From positions 186,001 through 250,000 of the forward strand of contig JADJMW010000011.1 of assembly GCA_016709385.1 (NCBI GenBank): a DNA stretch of 64,000 bases. The letters are read 5' to 3'. The stretch is from Candidatus Rubrivivax defluviihabitans. GTDB taxonomy: Bacteria; Pseudomonadota; Gammaproteobacteria; Burkholderiales; Burkholderiaceae_C. The notes beneath the pieces are model-generated. The model did not search any database. It had not been told where the DNA came from and saw nothing but the letters and a program-made list of their open reading frames with translations. This document shows positions 21,471-30,105 of the stretch, piece by piece. The stretch's first letter is position 1. Each line of letters opens with the position of its first letter. The position numbers and the translations under genes are program-made.

Positions 21471-21815
21471 TCAGTCGCGCGGCAGGCGCGGCGCGGAGAG
21501 TCCTTCGGCCAGCTCGCCGGTGTCGGGGTCGATCCACTCGCCGATGCCGAGGTCGCGCTCGGCCTCTTCCAGCGTTTCGCCGGGTTCGGGTGCATCTTCG
21601 TCGTAGGCGTCGCGGTCGGCGCGCGCCAGTGACGCGGTGGCGAAGGGGCCGAAGGCCTGCAGGCTGCCGGGTGCCTGCCAGTAGAAGCCGTCGGGCCGCT
21701 CGATGATCAAGGCGGCTGGCGCCGACGTGGGCTCGATCACGCGTGCCGCGCCCTTGGGGCGCAGCGGCGGCTTTGCGCGCGGGATCTTGGCGGGCGGGCT
21801 GGGCTTGTTCCTCAT
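21471..21815 (-). CDS. Conserved hypothetical protein
   Basis: A 114-residue soluble protein that I do not assign to a named family. The N-terminal 30 residues are Pro/Lys/Arg-rich. A central segment resembles a short strand-rich fold (Ile-Ile-Glu-Arg-Pro-Asp-Gly-Phe-Tyr-Trp-Gln), and the C-terminal third is very acidic with Asp-Glu-Asp-Ala-Pro-Glu and Trp-Ile-Asp-Pro-Asp-Thr-Gly. The ATG at 21815 is the first methionine with a plausible upstream purine stretch (AAAGACCG). Codon use is like that of neighbours, so it is probably a real gene. Confidence 0.65.
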   Translation of the reverse strand: MRNKPSPPAKIPRAKPPLRPKGAARVIEPTSAPAALIIERPDGFYWQAPGSLQAFGPFATASLARADRDAYDEDAPEPGETLEEAERDLGIGEWIDPDTGELAEGLSAPRLPRD

Positions 21816-21933
21816 CGGTCTTTCCCTTCTGGCTGTTTCTGCAGGGCACTCACGGACCGGCTCCTCGGCCGCATATCCACTCCTGCAGCCGGGTTCATCG
21901 TAGCCGCCGCCTGCCGCCGCAGCTTGCGATCGG

Positions 21934-22245
21934 TCAAGACCGGCGGCCGCCGGCGCTGGCGGCCAGCAGCAGCGGCCACAGCCACAGGCTGGCAAACCAG
22001 CGCAGCAGGCGCGCACCGGTCAGGGGCCGCGTCTCGTGGCGTGCCACCTTGGCGAACAATACGCCCGCGCCCACCACCACGTACAGCAGCAGCGCGCCGT
22101 AGATGGACACGCGCAGGCCGTAGCTGTCGCCCAACAGGTCACCCAGCAGGCGGCCGGCAACGGCCGCGGCCAGCACCGAAAGCAGCAGCGCCAGCGCGAC
22201 GCCAGCCAGCGCATGGCGCATCTTCCACAGTGGATCGTCGTTCAT
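21934..22245 (-). CDS. Small hypothetical membrane protein
   Basis: A 103-residue protein with three predicted helices: about 14-34, 43-63 and 80-95. It starts Met-Asn-Asp-Asp-Pro-Leu-Trp-Lys-Met-Arg and has a basic C-terminus. The family is not recognised. ATG 22245 was preferred over a start 33 bases upstream because the encoded N-terminus then runs directly into the first helix. It lies 118 bases after the start of the neighbouring hypothetical gene on the same strand. Confidence 0.6.
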   Translation of the reverse strand: MNDDPLWKMRHALAGVALALLLSVLAAAVAGRLLGDLLGDSYGLRVSIYGALLLYVVVGAGVLFAKVARHETRPLTGARLLRWFASLWLWPLLLAASAGGRRS

Positions 22246-22374
22246 CGGATTCGTGGCGGGAGATCTTCGTACAAGCACGGATTCTGCGCGTGCCCTGCCG
22301 CGGCAACGGGCCTTCGGGCCGGGTCATGCCCCGGCGATGCACACTGGGTCGTTCAGGTCCCAGGAGCTCCGGAG

Positions 22375-23598
22375 ATGCCCAAGCCACGCCCCAGCCGCCC
22401 CTACGACGTCGTGCTCTACGGCGCCAGCGGTTTCGTCGGCCGCCAGACGGTGGCCTATTTCGCACGCCAGGCCGGCGGCCCGCGCTGGGCCGTGGCCGGG
22501 CGTTCGGCCGCGCGGCTGCAGGCCGTGCGGCAGGCCTGCGGTGCAGCGCAGGCCGGCGTCGTCGTCGCCGACGCGGCCGACGCTGTGGCGCTGGATGCGC
22601 TGGCGGCGCAGACACGCGTCGTGCTCAGCACCGCCGGACCGTTTGCGCGCCACGGCAGCGAACTCGTCGCCGCCTGCGTGCGCCACGGCACGCACTACGT
22701 GGACATCACCGGCGAGACGCCCTGGGTGCGCGAGATGATCGAGCGCCACCATGACGCCGCGGCGCGGCGGGGCACGCGCATCGTGCCGGGTTGCGGCTTC
22801 GATTCCGTGCCTTCGGACCTGGGCGCCTGGGGGGTCGCGCAGGCCTTGTGGCAGCGCCACGGCGAGCGCTGCGCCAGCGTCAAAGCCTGCTTTTCCCTGC
22901 GCGGCGGGCTCAACGGCGGCACCTTTGCTTCGCTGGTGAATATGCTGGAAACGGGGCGCCGTCGCGAGCTGGCCGATCCCTTCCTGCTCAACCCGCCCGG
23001 CACCGTGCCGGCCGACCCCTTGCCGCACGCCGACCCCGTGGCGCCGCACCACGATGCCGACTTCCGGGCCTGGCTCGGCCCGTTCTTCATGGGGCCGATC
23101 AATACGCGCGTCGTGCGCCGCACCGTGGCCTTGAGCGGCGAGTCGCCGTTCGCGCCCGACTTTCGCTACCAGGAATACCTGCGCTTCGGCCGCGGTCCCG
23201 GCGCCGCGCTGGCCGCGGCGGGTTTCGCATTCGGTAGTCTGGCGGGGCAGGGTGCCCTGGCCTTCGGTCCGCTGCGGTGGCTGGCGGCTGCGCTGGCCCC
23301 GGCGCCGGGCGAGGGTCCTTCGGAACGCGCGATGGATCGCGGTTCGTTCCGCTGCGACCTCGTCGGCGTGGGCGAGCGCGGTTCATTGCAACGTGGCTGC
23401 ATCGCGGGTCGGGGCGACCCGGGCAACCGGGCGACGACCACCTTCGTCTGCGAAGCCGCACTGGCGCTGGCTTTCGACGCCGCCGCGCTGCCCGGTGGGG
23501 CAGCCTTTGGCGGCGTATTGACACCGGCGACGGCTTTCGGTGCCGTTCTCGCCGCCCGTCTGCGCCGTGCCGGCATGACGGTCGAGCCACTGGACTGA
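22375..23598 (+). CDS. Saccharopine dehydrogenase-like NADP-binding oxidoreductase (trans-acting enoyl reductase type)
   Basis: A 407-residue protein with an N-terminal Rossmann motif (Val-Leu-Tyr-Gly-Ala-Ser-Gly-Phe-Val-Gly, about 13-22), then Ala-Gly-Arg-Ser, Gly-Pro-Phe-Ala-Arg-His-Gly and the family stretch Tyr-Val-Asp-Ile-Thr-Gly-Glu followed by Pro-Gly-Cys-Gly-Phe-Asp-Ser-Val-Pro-Ser-Asp. These match the saccharopine-dehydrogenase-like enoyl reductases, which in mycobacteria reduce polyketide lipids. The substrate here is unknown. AGGAG lies 8 bases upstream of the ATG. It is the last gene before the AT-rich mra leader. Confidence 0.86.
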   Translation: MPKPRPSRPYDVVLYGASGFVGRQTVAYFARQAGGPRWAVAGRSAARLQAVRQACGAAQAGVVVADAADAVALDALAAQTRVVLSTAGPFARHGSELVAACVRHGTHYVDITGETPWVREMIERHHDAAARRGTRIVPGCGFDSVPSDLGAWGVAQALWQRHGERCASVKACFSLRGGLNGGTFASLVNMLETGRRRELADPFLLNPPGTVPADPLPHADPVAPHHDADFRAWLGPFFMGPINTRVVRRTVALSGESPFAPDFRYQEYLRFGRGPGAALAAAGFAFGSLAGQGALAFGPLRWLAAALAPAPGEGPSERAMDRGSFRCDLVGVGERGSLQRGCIAGRGDPGNRATTTFVCEAALALAFDAAALPGGAAFGGVLTPATAFGAVLAARLRRAGMTVEPLD

Positions 23599-23733
23599 TC
23601 GACCTTCTCCTCACAAAGCACTTTCATTTTCCATGCCAAGTGCTTCATTTAGAAGGAGTTTTCAGCTCCAAAATCACTGCAAATAGCGCCACTAAGTCAT
23701 TGATTTGATTGAATTTTTCAAGCGTTTCAACCA

Positions 23734-23762
23734 TTGACCGGGCGCATTGGCTCGGTTAGAGT
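23734..23762 (+). promoter_or_regulatory. Promoter of the dcw cluster (Pmra)
   Basis: TTGACC at 23734-23739 and TAGAGT at 23757-23762 are separated by 17 bases, a good sigma-70 arrangement. Transcription would begin near 23769, just ahead of mraZ. The whole interval 23599-23790 is strikingly AT-rich for this genome and contains an inverted repeat AAGCACTT (23616-23623)/AAGTGCTT (23638-23645) that may end the preceding transcript. Confidence 0.6.
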
Positions 23763-23795
23763 GGGGTTTCGTGTCGATTAGTGGGGTTTTGTGTC
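23761..23795 (+). promoter_or_regulatory. MraZ operator: four GTG boxes with 10-bp period
   Basis: GTGGG at 23761, GTGTC at 23771, GTGGG at 23781 and GTGTC at 23791 begin exactly ten bases apart. Established MraZ operators are repeats of a TGGGN-type box with about 10-bp period between the mra promoter and mraZ. Two boxes here are canonical and two degenerate. The first overlaps the -10 element and the last ends just before the mraZ ATG, so binding should block the promoter and possibly initiation. Confidence 0.65.
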
Positions 23796-23799
23796 TTCA

Positions 23800-24234
23800 A
23801 TGGTCTTTCGGGGTGGCCCGGTACTCACGCTGGACGGCAAAGGGCGCATCACCGTGCCCGTGCGCTGGCGCGACATGCTGGTGGCCACCGTGCAAGGCCA
23901 GCTGGTGGTGGCCAAGAATCCCGACGGCTGCCTGTCGCTGTATCCGTTGCCCGTGTGGGAGCAGTTCGAGGCCAGCCTGCTCTCGTTGACCACCGAAGAC
24001 GAAGCCTGGCGCCGCTTCTTCGTGGGCAGCGCCACCGAAGTCGAGATCGACAGCGCTTCGCGCGTGCTGATCCCGCCCGAGCTGCGCAGCTGGGCCGGTC
24101 TGGAGCGCGAGGTGAAGTTCATGGGCGTGGGTCCGAACTTCGAATTGTGGGATATGGCCCGCTACGAAGCGCGCGAGGCCGAGGTCATCGCCCGCGGCCG
24201 CCCCGAGGCCCTGCGCACGCTGGTCATCCGGTGA
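23800..24234 (+). CDS. mraZ: Transcriptional regulator MraZ
   Basis: MraZ is a DNA-binding autorepressor of the dcw cluster, made of two SpoVT-AbrB-like half domains. The 144 residues carry both signature repeats: Leu-Asp-Gly-Lys-Gly-Arg-Ile-Thr-Val-Pro near 10-19 and Ile-Asp-Ser-Ala-Ser-Arg-Val-Leu-Ile-Pro near 85-94. The ATG at 23800 gives the family-like start Met-Val-Phe-Arg-Gly. A GTG at 23791, three codons earlier and inside the fourth GTG box, is an alternative. It overlaps the rsmH start by four bases. Confidence 0.94.
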   Translation: MVFRGGPVLTLDGKGRITVPVRWRDMLVATVQGQLVVAKNPDGCLSLYPLPVWEQFEASLLSLTTEDEAWRRFFVGSATEVEIDSASRVLIPPELRSWAGLEREVKFMGVGPNFELWDMARYEAREAEVIARGRPEALRTLVIR

Positions 24235-25166
24235 ACGCCGCGAGCCCATGGCGCCACACCACCGTCCTGCTCACCGAAGCCGTCGAGGCGCTGGTGACGC
24301 AGGCCGACGGCATCTACCTGGACGGCACTTTCGGCCGCGGCGGCCATGCGCGGGCGATCCTGGACAAGCTCTCGCCTGCCGGCCGGCTGGTGGCCTTCGA
24401 CAAGGACCCGCAGGCGGTGGCCGCGGCGGCCGAGGTCGCCGACCCGCGCCTGACCATGCGCCACGCCAGCTTCGCCGACATGGCGCACGAACTCTCGGCG
24501 CTGGGCATCAGGCAGGTGCAGGGCGTGCTGCTCGACCTGGGCGTGAGCTCGCCGCAGATCGACGACCCCGCGCGCGGCTTCAGCTTCCGCCACGACGCGC
24601 CCTTGGACATGCGCATGGACACCACGCGCGGCGAGACCGCGGCGCAGTTTCTCGAACGCGCCGAACTGGGCGAGATTGCAGAGGTGATACGTGACTATGG
24701 CGAAGAACGGTTTGCTGTTCCGATTGCAAAGGCGCTTGTGGCTCGCCGGGAGAGCGGGTCTCCCGTGCGAAGCACCGGGGAGCTTTCCGCGCTCGTGGCT
24801 CGTGCAGTCAAGACCCGCGAGCCGGGCCAGGACCCTGCAACGCGCACGTTTCAGGCTCTTCGGATTCACGTCAACGCCGAGCTTGAGGCCTTGCAGCAAG
24901 GGCTGAAGGCCGCGCTCGCCTTGCTGGCCCCGCACGGACGCCTGGTCGTGATCAGCTTCCATTCGCTCGAGGACCGCATCGTGAAGACCTTCATCGCGCG
25001 CGAAAGCCGCGACGAGGTGGACCGCCGCGCGCCCTTCGCGCCGCCGCGGCCGCTGCGGCTGGTGTCGCTGGGCCGCGTCAAGCCGGGCGTCCGCGAGATC
25101 GCGGCCAACCCGCGCGCCCGCTCGGCGGTGCTGCGCGTGGCCGAGCGGACCGACCTGCCGACATGA
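24231..25166 (+). CDS. rsmH: 16S rRNA (cytosine-1402-N4)-methyltransferase RsmH
   Basis: RsmH methylates N4 of C1402 in 16S rRNA using S-adenosylmethionine. The protein has 311 residues with the SAM motif Asp-Gly-Thr-Phe-Gly-Arg-Gly-Gly-His (about 31-39), Leu-Leu-Asp-Leu-Gly-Val-Ser-Ser-Pro-Gln and the C-terminal Ile-Ser-Phe-His-Ser-Leu-Glu-Asp-Arg. Initiation is at GTG 24231, overlapping the mraZ stop (GTGA); the N-terminus His-Thr-Thr-Val-Leu-Leu matches the family. It is followed by ftsL with a 4-base overlap. Confidence 0.96.
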   Translation: MNAASPWRHTTVLLTEAVEALVTQADGIYLDGTFGRGGHARAILDKLSPAGRLVAFDKDPQAVAAAAEVADPRLTMRHASFADMAHELSALGIRQVQGVLLDLGVSSPQIDDPARGFSFRHDAPLDMRMDTTRGETAAQFLERAELGEIAEVIRDYGEERFAVPIAKALVARRESGSPVRSTGELSALVARAVKTREPGQDPATRTFQALRIHVNAELEALQQGLKAALALLAPHGRLVVISFHSLEDRIVKTFIARESRDEVDRRAPFAPPRPLRLVSLGRVKPGVREIAANPRARSAVLRVAERTDLPT

Positions 25167-25447
25167 CCAAACTCGACGTGATCCTGCTCGCGATGTTGCT
25201 GGCCAGCAGCCTGCTGGCGGTGAACAACGCCTACGAGTCGCGCCGCGTCTTCTCGGAACTCGACCGCGCGCGCCAGGTGCAGGTGCAGCTGGACGCCGAA
25301 TTCAAGCGCCTGGACGCCGAGCGCCAGGCCCAGGGCACGCACCTGCTGGTGGAGAAGGCAGCGCGCGAGAAGCTGAAGATGCGCACCGCCAGCCCTGCGG
25401 TCACCGCCTATGTCTTCGATGCCGCGGCGTCGGAGGGCGCGCGATGA
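25163..25447 (+). CDS. ftsL: Cell division protein FtsL
   Basis: FtsL is a bitopic divisome protein that forms the FtsQLB complex and helps activate FtsWI. The 94 residues include one membrane helix at about 5-21 and a periplasmic coiled coil at about 28-70 rich in Glu, Arg and Gln. It has low sequence conservation, so the identification rests on topology, size and position between rsmH and ftsI. ATG 25163 and the stop both form 4-base overlaps. Confidence 0.93.
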   Translation: MTKLDVILLAMLLASSLLAVNNAYESRRVFSELDRARQVQVQLDAEFKRLDAERQAQGTHLLVEKAAREKLKMRTASPAVTAYVFDAAASEGAR

Positions 25448-27207
25448 GGAAGCCGCGCGCCGGCGCCAACAGCGTGCGCAGCGTCAACTACGCCACCAGC
25501 CCGCTGCTGGCGAGCAAGACGCCGCCTTGGCGCTCGCGCTTCGTCGTCGTGCTGGTGGCGGCGGCCTTCCTGCTGCTGCTGGGTCGGGCCGTCTTCGTGC
25601 AGATCGTGCGCACCGATTTCTACCAGGCGCAGGGCGAGAAGCGCTTCGTGCACAAGCAGTCGCTGCCGGCCAGCCGCGGCCGCATCCTCGACCGCAACGG
25701 CCTCGTGCTCGCCACCAGCGTGGCCATGCCCACGGTGCTGGTCGATGCCAAGACCTTTGCCGCCGATACCACCCAGCGAAAGGCGCTGGCCGGCCTGCTG
25801 GCCATGCCGGCCGCCGAACTCGACCAGCGCCTGGCCGCAGCCCGCGGCACGGTCACGCTGCGCCGCCACGTGCCCGAGGAGCGCTGGCAGCAGATCCAGG
25901 CGCTCAAGCTGCTCGGGGTGCACGAGGTGCGCGAATACCAGCGCCGCTACCCCGAAGGCGAGGCGGCCGCGCACGTGGTGGGCTTCACCGATATCGACGA
26001 CCGCGGCCAGGAAGGTATCGAACTGGGTTTCCAGCCGCAACTGCTCGGTACCAGCGGCCAGCGGGTGGTCGTGCGCGACCGCCTGGGCCGCGTGGTCGAG
26101 GAACTCGGCGACCAGGCCGACCCGGTGCACGGCCGCGACGTCACGCTCTCGATCGACTCCAAGGTGCAGTTCTTCGCCTGGCAGCGCCTGCGCGAGGCGG
26201 TGCGCGAGCACGGCGCCAAGGCCGGCAGCGTGGTGGTGCTGGACGTTCGCACCGGCGAGGTGCTGGCGCTGGCCAACCACCCCAGCTTCGATCCCGCGCA
26301 GCGCCGCAACTTGAGCGGCGCACAACTGCGCAACCGCGCGCTGACCGACATCTTCGAGCCCGGCTCGACGATGAAGCCCTTCACCGCCGCGCTGGCGCTG
26401 GAAACCGGCCGCGTCACGCCCGAAACCACTATCCAGACGGCGCCCGGCCGCATCACCATCGGTGGCGCCACCATCGGCGACGCGCACCCGCACGGCGTGC
26501 TCACGGTGGCCGAGGTGATCCAGAAGTCCAGCAACGTGGGCACCGTGAAGATGGCGATGCAGATGCCGGCGCGCGAGATGTGGGAGCTGTACACGCAGAT
26601 CGGCCTGGGCCAGAAGCCGCGCATCGACTTCCCCGGCGCCGTCACCGGCCGGCTGCGGCCCCACAAGAGCTGGCGGCCCATCGAACAGGCCACCATGAGC
26701 TACGGCTACGGCCTCTCGGCCAGCCTGTTCCAGTTGGCGCGCGCCTACACCGTCTTCGCGCGCGACGGCGAGCTGATCCCGGTGACGATCCAGCGCCAGG
26801 ACGAACCCGCGGTGGGGCAACGCGTGATCTCCGCCAGGACGGCGCGCCAGGTGCGCGAGATGCTGCGCCTGGCCGCCGGCCCGGGCGGCACGGCGCCGCA
26901 GGCGCAGGCCATCGGCTATTCGGTGGGTGGCAAGACGGGCACCGCGCGCAAGCAGGAAGGCCGCAGCTATACCAACAAATACCGCGCCTGGTTCGTGGGC
27001 CTGGCCCCGGTCGGCGATCCGCGCATCGTGGTGGCGGTGATGGTGGACGAGCCGAGCAAGGGCGTGTACTACGGCGGCGCGGTGGCAGCGCCGGTGTTCA
27101 GCCAGGTCGTGCAGCAGACGCTGCGCATGATGAACGTGGCGCCCGACCTGGACGTGGCGGCGCAGATCAATGCCAGGCCGGCGGCGGCCGAACTGGAGAG
27201 CTTCTGA
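25444..27207 (+). CDS. ftsI: Septal peptidoglycan transpeptidase FtsI (PBP3)
   Basis: This is the class B penicillin-binding protein that cross-links septal peptidoglycan with FtsW. It has 587 residues: one membrane helix at about 33-53, a pedestal domain, and a transpeptidase domain. Catalytic Ser308 is in Ser-Thr-Met-Lys311, the SxN motif is at 362-364, and Lys-Thr-Gly is at 496-498. The start overlaps ftsL by 4 bases. The reading frame is intact and of normal length. murE begins one base after the stop. Confidence 0.97.
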   Translation: MRKPRAGANSVRSVNYATSPLLASKTPPWRSRFVVVLVAAAFLLLLGRAVFVQIVRTDFYQAQGEKRFVHKQSLPASRGRILDRNGLVLATSVAMPTVLVDAKTFAADTTQRKALAGLLAMPAAELDQRLAAARGTVTLRRHVPEERWQQIQALKLLGVHEVREYQRRYPEGEAAAHVVGFTDIDDRGQEGIELGFQPQLLGTSGQRVVVRDRLGRVVEELGDQADPVHGRDVTLSIDSKVQFFAWQRLREAVREHGAKAGSVVVLDVRTGEVLALANHPSFDPAQRRNLSGAQLRNRALTDIFEPGSTMKPFTAALALETGRVTPETTIQTAPGRITIGGATIGDAHPHGVLTVAEVIQKSSNVGTVKMAMQMPAREMWELYTQIGLGQKPRIDFPGAVTGRLRPHKSWRPIEQATMSYGYGLSASLFQLARAYTVFARDGELIPVTIQRQDEPAVGQRVISARTARQVREMLRLAAGPGGTAPQAQAIGYSVGGKTGTARKQEGRSYTNKYRAWFVGLAPVGDPRIVVAVMVDEPSKGVYYGGAVAAPVFSQVVQQTLRMMNVAPDLDVAAQINARPAAAELESF

Positions 27208-27208
27208 G

Positions 27209-28723
27209 GTGGCCATCACCCGGCTGAACTCGCCCCAGGACGCCGCGCAGTGGCTGGGCGCGCGCGTCACCGCCACGCTGCGCAGCGACAGCCGCGCCGT
27301 GCAGCCGGGCGACGGTTTCGTGGCCTGGCCCGGCGCGGCCACCGACGGCCGGCGTTTCGTGCCCGCCGCGCTCGCCGCCGGTGCCGCGGCCTGCCTGGTG
27401 GAAGACGAAGGCGCCGCTGCCTTCGGCTTCGACGATGCGCGCATCGCCTCGCTGCCGGGGCTGAAGGCAACGGCCGGCGCCGTGGCCGACGCCTATTTCG
27501 GTGCGCCCAGCCGGCGTTTGAGCGTGGTCGCCAGCACCGGCACCAACGGCAAGACGAGCACCGCGTGGTGGACGGCGCAGGCGCTCACCGCCTTGGGCCG
27601 GCGCTGCGGCTTCATCGGCACGCTGGGTATCGGCGAGCCGCCGCGGGTGGGGGCCGGCGAGCCGGGAACCGCGGGCGCCGTGCTGGCCACCGGGCTGACC
27701 ACGCCCGACCCGGTGATGTTGCACGGCGCGCTGCGCCGTTTCGCCGACCAGGGCTACTCCGCCTGCGCGCTGGAGGCCTCTTCGATCGGGCTCGACGAAC
27801 AGCGCCTGAACGCCACGCGCATCGAGGTGGCGCTGTTCACCAATTTCACGCGCGACCATCTCGACTACCACGCCGGCATGGACGCCTACTGGGCCGCCAA
27901 GCGCCGGCTGTTCGCCTGGCCCGGGCTGCGCGCGGCGGTGATCAATATCGACGACGAGTACGGCGCCCAGCTGGCCGACGACCTGCGCGGCGCGGGGCTG
28001 GACCTGTGGACCGTCTCGCGGCTGGGGCCGGCGCGGCTGGCCGCGCACGGCCTGTTCTACAGCAGCAGCGGCCTGAGCTTCGACGTGACCGAAGAAGCGG
28101 CAACGGCGGCGGTGCAGAGCATGCTCGTCGGCGACTACAACGCCAGCAACCTGCTCGTCGTGATGGGCGCCCTGCGCGCCCTGGGTGTGCCGCTGGCCGA
28201 CGCGGCGGCTGCCGTCTCGCGCGTCACGCCGGTGCCGGGCCGGCTGCAACGCGCGGCCGGTGGTGACATCGACGTGCTGGTCGACTATGCCCATACGCCC
28301 GACGCGCTGGAACAGGTGTTGCACGCGCTGCGGCCGCTGGCCGCGGCACGGCAGGCGCGGCTGTGGTGCGTCTTCGGCTGCGGCGGCGACCGCGACGCCA
28401 CCAAGCGCCCGCTGATGGGCGCCATTGCCGCACGCGGCGCCGACCGCGTGGTGATCACCAGCGACAACCCGCGCCACGAACCGCCGGCGGCGATCCTGGC
28501 CCAGGTGCTGGCCGGTGTGCCCGGCCACGATGAGGTGGACGTGATCGTCGACCGCCGCGAAGCGATCGCCCATGCCGTCTGCAATGCCGCCCCCGGCGAC
28601 GTGGTGCTGATCGCCGGCAAGGGCCACGAGGACTATCAGGACGTGGCCGGCGTCAAGCACCCGTTCTCCGACCTGGAAGAAGTCGGCACCGCGCTGCGTC
28701 GGCGCGAAGGGGCGCTGTCGTGA
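27209..28723 (+). CDS. murE: UDP-MurNAc-L-Ala-D-Glu:meso-diaminopimelate ligase MurE
   Basis: MurE adds the third stem-peptide residue in cytoplasmic peptidoglycan synthesis. The 504 residues include the ATP loop Gly-Thr-Asn-Gly-Lys-Thr-Ser (about 112-118), the Mur ligase central and C-terminal domains, and Ser-Asp-Asn-Pro-Arg. The Asp-Asn-Pro-Arg motif indicates meso-diaminopimelate rather than lysine. GTG 27209 was chosen because it starts one base after the ftsI stop and gives the family-like beginning Ala-Ile-Thr-Arg-Leu. It overlaps murF. Confidence 0.95.
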   Translation: MAITRLNSPQDAAQWLGARVTATLRSDSRAVQPGDGFVAWPGAATDGRRFVPAALAAGAAACLVEDEGAAAFGFDDARIASLPGLKATAGAVADAYFGAPSRRLSVVASTGTNGKTSTAWWTAQALTALGRRCGFIGTLGIGEPPRVGAGEPGTAGAVLATGLTTPDPVMLHGALRRFADQGYSACALEASSIGLDEQRLNATRIEVALFTNFTRDHLDYHAGMDAYWAAKRRLFAWPGLRAAVINIDDEYGAQLADDLRGAGLDLWTVSRLGPARLAAHGLFYSSSGLSFDVTEEAATAAVQSMLVGDYNASNLLVVMGALRALGVPLADAAAAVSRVTPVPGRLQRAAGGDIDVLVDYAHTPDALEQVLHALRPLAAARQARLWCVFGCGGDRDATKRPLMGAIAARGADRVVITSDNPRHEPPAAILAQVLAGVPGHDEVDVIVDRREAIAHAVCNAAPGDVVLIAGKGHEDYQDVAGVKHPFSDLEEVGTALRRREGALS

Positions 28724-30105
28724 TGATGACGCTGGCCCGGGCCCATGCGCTGCTGCCCGGCAGCGTGCTCGTCGGCGACGGCGCGACGGCCGTCGAGCGC
28801 GTGCACAGCGACACGCGCAGCCTGCGCCCCGGCGACCTCTTCGTGGCCTTGCGTGGCGAACGCTTCGACGGCCACGACTTCCTGCCGCAGGCCCGCGCGG
28901 CCGGTGCCGTGGCCGCGCTGGCCGAATCGGGCCTGGGCGCAGCGATGCCGGGGCTGCAGGTGCCGGACACCTTGCTGGCGCTGCAGCAACTGGCCGCCGC
29001 CTGGCGCGCGCAATTCGAGCTGCCGCTGATCGCCGTCACCGGCAGCAACGGCAAGACGACCGTGACGCAGATGATCGCATCGATGCTGGCGGCCTGGCAT
29101 GGCCACGGCATGCTGGCCACGGCGGGCAACCTGAACAACCACATCGGCGTGCCGCTGACGCTGCTGCGCCTGCGCCAGGACGAGGAAACCTGGCACCACG
29201 CGGCGGTGCTGGAACTGGGCATGAACCACCCCGGCGAGATCGCCTTGCTGGCGCGGCTGGCCGCGCCCACGGTGGCGCTGGTCAACAACGCGCAGCGCGA
29301 GCACCAGGAATTCATGGCCAGCGTGGCAGCCGTGGCGCGCGAGAACGGCAGCGTCATCCAGGCCCTGGGGGCGGATGGCACGGCGGTGATGCCGGCCAGC
29401 GACGCGTTCACCCCGCTGTGGCGGGAACTGGCCGGCGCGCGCCGCGTGATCAGCTTCGCCGCCGCAGGCCGGGCCGACATCACCGCCAGCGCCGCATGGC
29501 ATGGGGCCAGTGCCTGCTGGGACCTCACGCTGCACACGCCCGCGGGCAGCGCGGCCACCACGCTGCACCAGGCCGGCCGGCACAACCTGCACAACGCGCT
29601 GGCGGCCAGCGCAGCCGCGCTGGCGGCCGGTGCGCCGCTGGAAGCGGTGGCGCAGGGACTGGCCCGCTTCCTGCCGGTGGCCGGGCGTTCGCAGACGCTG
29701 GCGCTGCGCCTGGGGCGCCGCGCGGTGACGCTGGTCGACGACAGCTACAACGCCAACCCCGACTCGGTGCTGGCCGCCATCGACGTGCTGGCCTCGCTGC
29801 CGGCGCCGCGCTGGCTGGTGCTGGGCGACATGGGCGAAGTCGGCGCGCAAGGCCCGGCCTTCCATGCCGAGGTCGGCGCGCACGCGCGGCGGGCCGGCAT
29901 CGAACAGGTGTGGACCGCGGGCACGCTGGCCGCCCATGTCGGTGGACACAGGCATTTCGACAGCGTGGAAGCGTTGCTGGACGCGCTGGTCGAGCGGCCG
30001 CCGGCGGCTTCGGTGCTGGTCAAGGGTTCACGCTTCATGAAGATGGAACGGGTGGTGCAGGCGCTGAAGGCGGCGCACGAGCGTGAGGCCGGCCATGCTG
30101 CTTAG
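28723..30105 (+). CDS. murF: UDP-MurNAc-tripeptide:D-Ala-D-Ala ligase MurF
   Basis: MurF attaches D-Ala-D-Ala to complete the UDP-MurNAc-pentapeptide. It has about 460 residues with the ATP loop Gly-Ser-Asn-Gly-Lys-Thr-Thr (about 107-113), Glu-Leu-Gly-Met-Asn-His-Pro-Gly-Glu-Ile and Asp-Asp-Ser-Tyr-Asn-Ala-Asn-Pro-Asp-Ser, all typical. Three start codons lie in tandem (GTG 28720, ATG 28723, ATG 28726); 28723 forms the TGATG junction with murE. The 3' end overlaps mraY by 11 bases. Confidence 0.95.
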   Translation: MMTLARAHALLPGSVLVGDGATAVERVHSDTRSLRPGDLFVALRGERFDGHDFLPQARAAGAVAALAESGLGAAMPGLQVPDTLLALQQLAAAWRAQFELPLIAVTGSNGKTTVTQMIASMLAAWHGHGMLATAGNLNNHIGVPLTLLRLRQDEETWHHAAVLELGMNHPGEIALLARLAAPTVALVNNAQREHQEFMASVAAVARENGSVIQALGADGTAVMPASDAFTPLWRELAGARRVISFAAAGRADITASAAWHGASACWDLTLHTPAGSAATTLHQAGRHNLHNALAASAAALAAGAPLEAVAQGLARFLPVAGRSQTLALRLGRRAVTLVDDSYNANPDSVLAAIDVLASLPAPRWLVLGDMGEVGAQGPAFHAEVGAHARRAGIEQVWTAGTLAAHVGGHRHFDSVEALLDALVERPPAASVLVKGSRFMKMERVVQALKAAHEREAGHAA

